The translations under genes were made by a program, and so were the position numbers. The notes below the pieces were generated by a model. The model saw nothing but the letters and a program-made list of their open reading frames with translations. It had not been told where the DNA came from and searched no databases. From contig NC_085921.1 in the NCBI RefSeq assembly GCF_035222485.1, positions 5,078,694-5,142,693 of the forward strand: a DNA stretch of 64,000 nucleotides. Direction: 5' to 3'. The DNA is from Podospora pseudoanserina (lineage: Eukaryota; Ascomycota; Sordariomycetes; Sordariales; Podosporaceae). Positions 54,301 through 64,000 of this stretch are shown piece by piece (position 1 is the stretch's first letter; each line of letters starts with the position of its first letter).

Positions 54301-57097
54301 AATAGGTATATTTATTAATCTCCGATATTTCTACTAACGTCGTTAACCCTACTTATTCGATCTTACCGCCTATATCGATAAAATATACTATTACTTTCTA
54401 TACTCCTTACGGTAGTACCGTAGAGGGTACTTATCCTATACTCTGCTCCGTACGTATTTCTAATCTTTTATCGTTAGTTAAATACTTTTAAAGCTTTTTT
54501 AATTATAAATAGCTATTATCCCTTTAATCGATATCTATATTATAATCTTTATACTATAGTTACTTTAAGATTATATCCTTCGAGGGTCCTATATTTATAA
54601 TATCGAATATAATTAATATCGTTTTTCCTTCGACTATAATATCTAAAGGTAATATCTCCCTATAGACCTTTTACGTAGGAAATAGACTTTATATAATTAT
54701 TTATTCCTTCTTTTTCTTTTATAGTATACGGGCCTGGTATATAAACTATAGCGAAATTAAGTTTATTTCCGTATTACCGTTTACTAGTATTACTATCTAG
54801 AGATCCCTTTATTATATAGTAATTTAAAAGCGTTTATTTTTTTTACTTCCTTCCTATACGGTAGCGACTTCGTTAATAAGTGCCGGGTTATTATTTTATA
54901 CTTTTACCTTACGCTAATACTTTTAAAAATATCGTTCGTGATCCGTTAGAGGTTAACGGTCTTCGCGAAGGGCCGCGAGTCGTTTCCTAAACGGTTATAT
55001 CGTTTAAGAGTATCCTTTTACCCCAGGTTATTTAATAATATAAAGTTTTTTAACTATACCCGTTTAACTTCCTTCTATTTTCCGTTTTTAATATTCTTTT
55101 ATATTTATATTCGATAACGGTTTTTTTATTTAATCTTAAGCGTTTTAGCTTAATAATATCGTTTAACCTTTTCCCGTAGGTATATAGCGTAATTTAGGCT
55201 TAGGTACTATCCTAATATTACTTTTTCCTACGAATATATACTATCGTCTATATTCTAACCGTCTACGTATTTAACGTAGTACTTCGTATACTTTAATATA
55301 ATTTATATAATTTAAAGGCTATCCTTTAGTTTAACCGGGTTTTAAATCTTTTATAAAATATAATCGTTTAGGTCCTTCTATTAAGCCTTTTCTTATCGGG
55401 CTATAATCCTTTTAACTAACTATAGTTTACCTTCCTTACTTACTTTATATATCGGCTAATAACCGTATAACGATTTACTTTAGTAATATTCTAGATATTT
55501 ATATATAATATATTAGAACTAAAGTACTCTTTAATACTCCGGATACTTAAAATAAAGTTATACCGTATTTCCCTTATAAGGTATATACTATATAAATATT
55601 AATATATTCTTTAGTAACTTCGCGATCCTAATATTAGCGACCTTCTTACCTTTCTAATACTCTTTTTAGCTTTTATATAAGAGCTTTATAGGCTATAATA
55701 TATTTTATAAAATAGTAATTCCGTATTTACTATATTACCTTTTTAATATCGTTTATTTAATAGGTCCTTATATAAGACCTTTGTCTTTAGTAATTTCTAT
55801 AGTAACTTCCGTAGTAATTTATATTAGTTAATCCTATAATACTTATATTTAAAGATTTCCTTCTTCGTACTCCGCCTTTAGCCTTTCTAGGGCTTCCTTT
55901 ACCTCCTAAAACTCTATATTTTTTTATCCGGTATATTAATTAGAGTCTTCCTCGGAGCTTACCGCTCCGCTTTACTAATACCCGATAGCTATTACCTTTA
56001 TAACCTTTAATCCTTTCGATATAATAGTTAATACGATCTTCTTTTTTTATCCGAGCCGTTTAAATACCCTACAGTCCTTCTTAAAGTATTTTACCTTACC
56101 GTAATTAAAATACTTAAGGTTATTTCTACCCTAGCTCCGGCCTTATAACCTTTATTATTATATAATATCGACGTTTATCGGTCCTAAGTATATAGTGCCG
56201 GAGTAGTTAGTATTAGGGTATCTTCTCTTTTACTTATCGTTAAAACGGTTATTACCGAAGTATTCCTTATTATTATTATTACCGTAGTAACCCTTACTAC
56301 CTCTTTTTTCCGTACGCCGCTAAAACTACCGATCGTCGATCCGAATAGCTATAGTAATATATTTATCGATAATATTAAGCTTTAACTCCTTATATAACTT
56401 ATTTTTTACCTTTTCCTTAAGGCCGTTATAAAAGAGCTATATTAACCCCTTATTGTTAATAGTATTACGTAAGCTATCGATCTTAAATAAAGCTACGTAG
56501 TTAGCCGCTAAACGCGTTTAGCGTAAGTTTACGAGCCTCTCCTACGCGCGCCTTACCTTATCGTATTTCCTAAATATTTCTTTAAGCTTAGTTTTAAAAA
56601 TACGATAGCTCTCGAAATATTTTACGGTAATCTTTTTTTGGTCTTTCGGCTTTTACTTGTAATAGTTATCGAGGATAGGCTTAAACTACGCGAGAGCCCT
56701 ATCCTTAAGTTTAATAGCCGCGAAGATTACCTTTAACTTTTTATTAATAAACTAATTTAGGTAATAACGAAAATAGGTTTTAAGCTAGATTAAGAATCCT
56801 CTAAGCTCTACCTTTTCTCTTCTATAGCGCTCCAGTACCGGGAACTTAACGGTTAACTTAGGTGCGGTCGTAATAGTAATAATCTGCTTCCGGGTCTACT
56901 AAGCCTCTTCCTTAAGCTCCTTAAGGCGCTTAACGACCTATTTTGCAATAGTAAGTGCAGGTCTAGTACTAGTAGAAGGTCCCTCGCTACCTAGGCTAGG
57001 CGGGACGCCTCCTATCTAAATATTTTTAAGTCCGGCTATAGTAGTAAAAAAGACGCCTTTAACTTATCTATAATAGAGTTAAAGTAAATATATAACG
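51304..57097 (-). pseudogene. gag-pol remnant of the Ty3/gypsy element
   Basis: Degenerate minus-strand coding region. Identifiable segments are the gag LKDRALA...FKPILD stretch near 56,680-56,700, the zinc knuckle 56071-56112 with two Cys codons mutated to Tyr, and reverse transcriptase between about 54,050 and 53,350, including EGDE-KITF and YEYF-PFGLTN-type remnants. The integrase part was not resolved. Stops and G-to-A/C-to-T changes throughout exclude function. Confidence 0.7.
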
Positions 57098-57496
57098 TAT
57101 AACGAACCCCTATCCAAAACCTCTAAAAGGGATACTAGTCGAAGGCACTTTTAAATAATCGTAGCTCGGTGCAGCTAAATAGTGCACAATAAAATGTCTT
57201 AATATAAACACTAAATACCGTAAATACAAGCTTAAATTACATACTACGGAACTATTTATTTACGCCGGCCAGTTCCTCCGTATATATAGACCCGTGGACC
57301 GTGGACCGTTAACTTATAGACGGTCCTCGGTCCGCTCCTGATTGGCCGATGCCGGACCGTGGACCGTGAGCCCCACCGCGGTCCCCGGTCCCTATCTTAT
57401 TAGTCCGTTGCCCTTCTGGACCGTAAGCCCCGCTTAACGGCGCGGTCCAGTCTTGATTGGTCCCTCGTGGCCCCACTATCTTCCAGAACCGTGACA
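57098..57496 (-). repeat. LTR (5' in element orientation)
   Basis: 399 bp, same boundaries as the left LTR. On the minus strand it starts TGTCACGG. It retains CA/TG dinucleotides much better than the adjacent interior. Confidence 0.85.
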
Positions 57497-57500
57497 ATAC

Positions 57501-58550
57501 CCTATCAGTTATTCTCCGATGGATTGTAGTATAATCCGTTGAAAAGTGCACTAAAAAAAAATGCCCCACTTTGGAAACAGGGGGTAGGATCCGTTAAAGA
57601 ATTTAATTATACGATCCGATAAGATTTTTCCTATTAAAATAGAAAATAAAAACATTATTGGAATCGCTTAAATAAGCTATATAGAATAGTATATAGTGTA
57701 TTATCGTACGAGCGGTGTGGAATGGTATATAATAGATGTGAAGCTAGGTGTGAAGATTAGTGTGAGTGTGCTAGTAATGCGCGTATATTGTAAAGCGAGG
57801 TTGGATAATGTAATAGTAAGTTGTACGATCCGATAATATTTTTTTTATTAAAGTAGAAAAAGAAGATATTATTAGAATGGTCTAAACGACCTATATAGAA
57901 TAGTATTGGTTGCACTATCGTACGAGTAGTGTGGAATACTATATAATAGATGTAAAGCTAGGTATAAGGGTGTTAATGATATATATAAATAGTAAAGTAA
58001 GGTTGGGTAATGTAATAGTAAGTTGTATGATCCGATAAGATTTTTCCTATTAAAATAAACGAGAGAAGTATTATTAGAATAGTCTAAACGACCTATATAG
58101 AATAGTATTAGGTATATTACCGTACGAGTAGTATAGAATTATATATAATAAAAGTAAAGCTAGGTATAAGCGTATTGCTAATGCGCGTATATAGTAAAGT
58201 AAAGTTAGGTAATATAAGAGTAAATTATACGATCCGATAATATTTTTCTTATTAAAATATATAAGAAAGGTATTATTAAAATCTTTTTAACGACCTATAT
58301 AGAATAGTATTGGGTATACTGTTGTATGAGTAATATAGAATTATATATAATAAATATAAAGTTTAAAGTAAGTATATTATTAATACGCGTAAGTAGTAAA
58401 GTAAGGTTAAGTAATATAAAAGTAAATTATACGATCCGATAATATTTTTCCTATTAAAATAAAAAATAAAAGTATTATTATAATTATTTAAATAACCTAT
58501 ATTAAATAGTATCGGGTATATTACCGTATAAATAATAAATATATTTTTTA
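57501..58550. repeat. Subtelomeric satellite block, copy 1
   Basis: Starts with a unique lead (CCTATCAGTTATTCTCC..., through CCCCACTTTGGAAACAGGGG) and continues as five tandem units opening with ACGATCCGAT at 57611, 57825, 58027, 58229 and 58431. The first period is 214 nt and the others 202 nt. The block is repeated 5,131 nt downstream, next to the telomere. Confidence 0.85.
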
Positions 58551-59448
58551 CGGTTAATAAAAAAAAATATATATTATTATATAACTTATTTAATTATCAG
58601 AATTATTAATAATTATTAGCTCCTAACTTCCCTCCGTAGCTTCCTCACTTCCCTTACCTTCCTCTATAGCTTTAATACCGCTTTAATTAATAATATAAAA
58701 GCTATATTTACTCCTATAATCCCTTTACTTATAGTTACTATAGGCATTACCTTAATACCTATCCGTTATACGATAATCCTTAAATGGCTCCCTATTAGGC
58801 TTATTAGTATAGATAATATAGTAAAAAGTAATTATAAAATTACGGCTTTAGATTAAAACTATATTTATACAGTTTGGACGAACTAGTATTTTAACCCCTT
58901 TACCTTACCGGAAATATATTCGATATCGGCTAACGGTAAAGCCAAAATTATTTATTATATCTCCTATATATTTATTAATTTAAATATTATTATACGGGAA
59001 AAACGTATATTAATATTAATATAAAAGCTATTTATTAGCCTTTTAATATAAAGCTAGTTAGTGTAGATAACCTTATACGAGCTACGGGTAATAAGGATAA
59101 GCGTTATTTTAAATATTTTTTTAAAAGTCGATTAGTTTATACGATTAAAAGTTTATTAAAAAAAGATATTAATAAGAATTAAACCCGTACCTCTAAAAAC
59201 TTTAAGATAATATATACCGCTTAGTTATTATACCTAAAGATTTTATTACTTTTTAAACGATAATACTTATAACCGATAATTCTATAAACCCCGGATAATT
59301 ATTATATAATATTTTAATATTATTATATAATATTTATATTATTTTATCGTATAATAAGCCTACTATAAAACCGTTTAAAAATTAAATATCTATATTTTTT
59401 AATTAAACCTTACTATACGGAACCTAGACGCCTTAATCGAAATTATAA
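58551..59448. other. AT-rich RIP-mutated sequence, no recognised content
   Basis: About 900 nt. Almost only TA-rich sequence with few CA/TG. No frame with recognisable motifs was found on either strand. Confidence 0.5.
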
Positions 59449-60360
59449 GGCTCTATTATATAGTTAGCCGGTTTAGGAAGTTAAAAGAAAAGGTCTGCTT
59501 TTAATACCTAGACCCTCGTAATTATACGTTACTACCTTCGTACCTAAACGTCTCTAAATACCGTACGGGAGCTAGACCCTCGTAACCGCACGCTACTACT
59601 TTCGTGCCTAGGCGTCCCTAAATACCGTACGGGAGCTAGACCCTCGCGACCGTACGCTACTACCTTCGTGCCTAGGCGTGCCCCGACTACCGTACAGGAG
59701 CCAGACTTCTGGATCGGAATAATAAGGCTTTATTATATAGCTAGCCGGTTAAGGAAGTTAAAAGAAAAGGTTTACTTTTAAATACCTAGACCCTCGTAAC
59801 CGTATACTATTACCTTTATGCTTAGGCGTCCTTAGATACCGTACGGGAGCTAGACCCTCGCAACCGCATATTACTACCTTCGTGCCTAGGCGTCCCTAAA
59901 TACCGTACGGGAGTTAGACCCTCGCGACCGTACGCTACTACCTTCGTGCCTAGGCATACCCCGACTACCGTACGGGAGCTAGACTCCTGGATCGGAATAA
60001 TAAAGTTTTATTATATAGTTAGCCGGTCGAGGAAGTTAGAAAAAAAAATTTACTTTTAAATACCTAAACTCTCGCGATTACTTTCGTACTTAAGCGTCCC
60101 TAAATACCGTACGGAAGCTAGACCCTCGTAACCGTACGCTATTACCTTCGTACTTAGGCGTCCCTAGATACCGTATAGGAGCTAAACTTTCGTAATTATA
60201 AGTTATTACCTTCGTATTTAAACGTTCTTCGATACTATACAGGAGTTAGACTTTAGGATCGGAATAATAAAGTTTTATTATATAATTAACCTATTAAGGG
60301 ATTTAAAAGAAAAGGTTAATAATTTAAATCCCGGTAATCGCATATTATTATTTTCCTAAC
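59449..60360. repeat. Hierarchical minisatellite
   Basis: A higher-order unit of about 267-278 nt begins with a version of GGCTTTATTATATAG at 59449, 59726, 60004 and 60271. Each contains two to three sub-units of about 62 nt carrying TACCGTACGGGAG and CTAGACCCTCG. The sub-units keep more G/C than their surroundings. No coding content seen. Confidence 0.75.
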
Positions 60361-61700
60361 TATTATACGTAATTTAAACTCCAGTAACTATACCGCACTC
60401 CCTTTATTTATTTATATATAATTTATTTTACTTTTAATAAAATATTTTTACGAAAAGACAATTAATAATAAACTTTAATTTAATAATATTTCGTATTATA
60501 TATAATTATTATATTATTATTATTACTATACTAAAATAAAACTTTTTATTTATATTCCTTACTTTTAAATTTTCGTTTATAGGAAATATAAAATAACTAT
60601 TTTTATAAATAAAGTATTTACTTATCTTCGTACGTCCTATAAAGATATTATAGTTATAAATAAACCGGATATTATATAAAAGTATAATAATTTATTAACC
60701 GTTTTTCGAAAATAATAAAACTTTATAAACTTTATACTTCTTTCTATAGTAATTAATTTAACTCCGAAATTAAAAAAGCCGTTTTTTAATAAATTAAAGT
60801 ACGATACTTACGCTTATATCGTATAGATTAAAAAAATAATATAAAAGTATTACTATACGAAATATAATTAAGTTAATTCTAATATAAAAAGGAAAAATAT
60901 TAAGGTTACCTAATAATATTAAGGACCTTAATTAATTAAAATATATTATTAACGTTTCTTTAAAAGCCGGTTAACTACCGGATATTTTAAAATACGATTA
61001 ATAAAGCCGGTAACTAGGAGTCCCGACCTTATATAATAAACCTAAAAATAAAAAAAATAGTTTATAGTATTTTATTATACGATTAGCTTAATCCTTTAAT
61101 AAATATTAATAACTATTATAGTAAGTAAAGGATAATTAACTTTAAATCCCTAGTTAAATAGGATAAGTTAAGTATACTACTTTAGGTCTTTAAACCGGCA
61201 GGCCTTATATCGTACGACCTCTTTTAATTTAAATAAAGGATAGTTAAATAGTAAAAACCTAATTACCTTTATAGTACTTTAAAAAGTCTAAAAAAGAATT
61301 AACTAAGTTATTACTAATATAATAATAAAGTCGTCGTTTAATAAGGTCGGTTACCCGGTTTTATTCGAGGTTAATAAAAAAATAATCGATTAAAAACCTT
61401 TTAAGCCTTTTAATAATAATAACCTAGCCCCTCGTATAATATAAAAGTATTCTTTTATTTAAAAAACGATTTTTAGGTATATTTACTATATATAGAGTTA
61501 GGATTAATAAGATCGACTACCGTATAATTTAAACGTTAATTAAATTAAAAGTTTAAAGACTATTATATAAGTAATATAAGAGTTTTATTACGGTAGCGAT
61601 AAGGCTAGATAAGAGTTATTAGATTAAGTATTTATTAATTTTTTTATTAGACTTTTAGATTATCCTTTTCTACGGTCGTCGTACGAAAGTACTTTCCTCT
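60361..61700. other. AT-rich RIP-mutated sequence, no recognised content
   Basis: About 1.3 kb with no recognisable motif. It may be the upstream part of the decayed helicase-like gene that follows. Confidence 0.4.
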
Positions 61701-62640
61701 CTGCTCTAACTACTATAGCCCTAAAGGATAATAGAAGGTAATATACCCCGTCCGATTTTATAGTATTCCTTTTTACTATCGTTATCCTCGGTAGGGCCTT
61801 TATCGTACGATACTTACTTTATAAGTTTGCCCGGCTAAAAAAAATAAGTAAAAAGCTAAGTTTCTTTAATATCGTTTACTCTAAAGTCTCGAGGTTTATA
61901 ATTAGGGTTTACTAAAGTAATTACCCTACACTAATAAATTAAATTTTAAAGGCTCGTACGTATAATATAATTATTAATAGCTTTACGATATCCGAAGGCA
62001 GGCTTACGTTTAACGGTATTACTATTATATACTAAAATATCTTTATTATTATTAACGCCTTAACTAAAATAATATATATCCTAATTAATAAAATTAATCG
62101 TATAGTCTAAAACCTAACTTTCTTATTAATATCGGACGTTCCTATCCCGGAAATTCTTTAAAATAATTTAAAGGATAATATAAGCTAGGATAAAATTAAG
62201 TATTCCTTTCTTTCCGATCCTAATAATATATACTTTTAGCGGCTTTAAAATTAAATTATATAATAAATTATTAAAAATCTATCCCTTATTTAACTTTAAT
62301 TAAGAAAAGAGGGCGATAGTTATATTTATTATACGACCGAGGCCTAATTATAGTTAGACCGGGTAAATAAGCTCCGATCCTACCTTTTTATTACTATTTA
62401 TTTATTATTAAGGTTACCGCTTTATACGATAAAGCTTTTAAATATAAGGGTTTATAATATACCGGTTAAAGGGCTTAGAAATATATTTATTTAATACGGT
62501 ATAGTTATAATCGTATTATAGTATTATAAAGGGTTAAGCTATACGGGATAGCTTAAAGTTATTTACCGTTATTTCCTAAAGGAGTTAGGTATAAGTATTG
62601 TATAATACCTCTAGCTTATCTACCCCTTTTACCTATCAGT
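61700..62640 (+). pseudogene. Relic resembling telomere-linked RecQ-helicase proteins (N-terminal region)
   Basis: Between 62,440 and 62,630 one plus-strand frame reads VKGLRNIFI-YGIVIIVL-YYKGLSYTG-LKVIYRYFLKELG and ends YL-LIYPF, with dashes for TAG/TAA stops. Correcting for RIP it resembles the HKG...IHRYLPREV...YLWLVLPF block that I recall from fungal telomere-linked helicase proteins. The frame runs straight into the second satellite block, so the helicase part is missing. The left boundary is a guess; only the last 200 nt are supported. Confidence 0.45.
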
Positions 62641-63960
62641 TATTCTCCGATAGATTATAGTACAATCCGTTGAAAAGCGCACCAAAAAAAAGGCCCCACT
62701 TTGGAAACAGGGGGTAGGATCCGTTAAAGAATTTAATTGTACGATCCGATGAGATTTTTCCTATTAAAATAGAAAATAAAAATATTATTGGAATCGCCTT
62801 AATGAGCTGCACAGAATGGTATATAGTATATTGTCGTACGAGCGGTGTGGAATTATATATAATAGATGTGAAGCTAGGTGTGAAGATTAGTGTGAGTGTG
62901 CTAGTAATGCGCGTATATTGTAAAGCGAGGTTGGATAATGTAATAGTAAGTTGTACGATCCGATAATATTTTTCTTATTAAAGTAGAAAAAGAAGATATT
63001 ATTAGAATGGTCTAAACGACCTATATGGAATAGTATTGGTTGCACTATCGTACGAGTAGTGTGGAATACTATATAATAGATGTAAAGCTAGGTATAAGGG
63101 TATAAGTGATATATATAAATAGTAAAGTAAGGTTCGGTAATATAATAGTAAGTTATACGATCTAATAAGATTTTTCCTATTAAAATATACGGTAGAAGCA
63201 TTATTAAAATGGTCTGAACGACCTATATAGAATGGTATTGGGTATACTATCGTACGAGTGGTGTAGAATGCTATATAATAGATATAAAGCTAGGTGTAAG
63301 GGTATTAATAATATATATAAATAGTAAAGTAAAGTTAAGTAATATAATAGTAAGTTATACGATCCGATAATATTTTTCTTATTAAAATAAACGAGAAAGG
63401 TATTATTAAAATAGTCTAAACGACTTGTATAGAATAGTATCGGGTATATTACCGTACGAGTAGTATAGAATTATATATAATAGATATAAAGCTAGGTATA
63501 AGGGTATTCCTAATACGTATATAGATAGCAAAGTAAAGTTAGGTAATGTAAAAGTAAGTTATACGATCCGATAGGATTTTTCCTATTAAAATATACGCTA
63601 GAGGTATTATTAAAATAGTCTAAACGGCCTATATAAAATAGTATCGGGTACACTATCGTACGAGTAGTATAGAATTATATATAATAAATATAAAGCTAGG
63701 TATAAGCGTGTTACTAATGCGCGTATATAGTAAATAGAAGTTAGGTAATATAAGAGTAAGTTATACGATCCGATAATATTTTTCCTATTAAAGTGGAAAA
63801 AAAAGATATTATTAGAAACTTCTTAACGACCTATATAAAATAGTATCGGGTATACTATCGTACGAGTAATATAAAATTATATATAATAAATATAAAGCTA
63901 AGTATAAGCGTATTACTAATATATATATATATAGTAAAGTAAGGTTAAATAATATAATAA
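62632..63960. repeat. Subtelomeric satellite block, copy 2, abutting the telomere
   Basis: Same lead as copy 1, then six units opening at 62741, 62955, 63157, 63359, 63563 and 63765. Periods are 214, 202, 202, 204 and 202 nt. The last unit runs to the telomere repeats. The lead and first two units are much less mutated than the later ones. Confidence 0.85.
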
Positions 63961-63967
63961 TAATAAA

Positions 63968-64000
63968 GGGTTAGGGTTAGGGTTAGGGTTTAGGGTTAGG
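63968..64000 (+). repeat. Telomere repeats (TTAGGG)n
   Basis: GGG followed by TTAGGG units, including one TTTAGGG variant, to the last base. This is the canonical filamentous fungal telomere, G-rich strand reading outward, so the window ends at the right end of a chromosome. Confidence 0.95.

Larger units (their letters stand above)
50043..57496 (-). mobile_element. Full-length Ty3/gypsy-type LTR retrotransposon, RIP-inactivated
   Basis: Two 399-bp direct repeats, 50043-50441 and 57098-57496, bound a 6.66 kb interior. On the minus strand the interior contains, in order, a gag-like stretch (RGFLI...LKTYFRYY near 56,750), a CCHC knuckle relic (56071-56112), reverse transcriptase (PVFFVLKKDGSLRL near 54,010-54,050 and the YxDD region at 53690-53710, now NN) and presumed RNase H/integrase further left. 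All frames carry many stops. The ends TG...CA fit LTRs. A clear target duplication is not visible: ATAT precedes and ATAC follows. The 5' LTR for transcription is therefore the right-hand copy. Confidence 0.8.
47180..63960. other. RIP-mutated AT-rich subtelomeric block
   Basis: From about 47,180 to the telomere, sequence is dominated by TA, AT and AA, while CA and TG become rare (many 60-base lines lack both), yet CG survives. That is the signature of repeat-induced point mutation, which turns CA into TA in duplicated DNA. Decayed frames show stops mostly as TAG and TAA where Gln codons are expected. The LTRs and the starts of the satellite blocks are visibly less affected. Confidence 0.85.

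Noticed and set aside
57501-58550. Satellite block as a CRISPR array
   Set aside because: Units of 202-214 nt are contiguous without spacers, and the genome is fungal.

Overview
The window is the right end of a filamentous ascomycete chromosome. The last 33 bases are TTAGGG repeats running off the end. Short introns with clean branch sites, genes on both strands, and a distal AT-rich block carrying a repeat-induced point mutation (RIP) signature point to a Sordariomycete, probably Sordariales. That placement is inference from gene style, not from a database match.

Bases 1-20,800 are ordinary, dense chromosome arm. In order they hold: the C-terminus of a hybrid histidine kinase; a Lys-rich low-complexity protein; a multi-span membrane protein interrupted by an in-frame TAG; VPS62; a TFIIIC triple-barrel subunit with a GC-AG intron; the bifunctional histidine enzyme HIS7 with a Gcn4/CPC1 site upstream; ornithine decarboxylase antizyme with a complete programmed +1 frameshift site; an FAD monooxygenase; a Yippee protein; a DUG1-type dipeptidase with a probable mitochondrial leader; and a secreted proteinase K-like subtilase.

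Bases 20,800-47,200 are looser and more accessory. A 5.5 kb stretch without a recognisable gene is followed by a coiled-coil protein, a nitrate transporter with GATA and NirA-type sites upstream, a secreted beta-lactamase-fold hydrolase, a HET-domain protein, a membrane/Cys-rich protein, a GRDP-like protein, a class 3 lipase, a large protein with an LRAT/PPPDE-like His...Asn-Cys arrangement and a Gly/Cys tail, and a membrane protein. HET, lipase and GRDP-like genes side by side are typical of fungal self/non-self or effector-type repertoires, but no joint pathway can be shown.

Bases 47,200-64,000 are RIP-degraded subtelomere. A pogo/Fot1 transposase relic comes first, then a partial LTR element, then a full-length Ty3/gypsy element (50,043-57,496) with 399-bp LTRs and pol on the minus strand. 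Between pol and the 3' LTR both elements carry an antisense (plus-strand) ORF followed, exactly 51 nt after its stop, by a 70-nt tRNA-like sequence. Next come a ~202-bp satellite array, an AT-rich stretch with a hierarchical minisatellite, a relic resembling telomere-linked RecQ-helicase proteins, a second copy of the satellite block, and the telomere.
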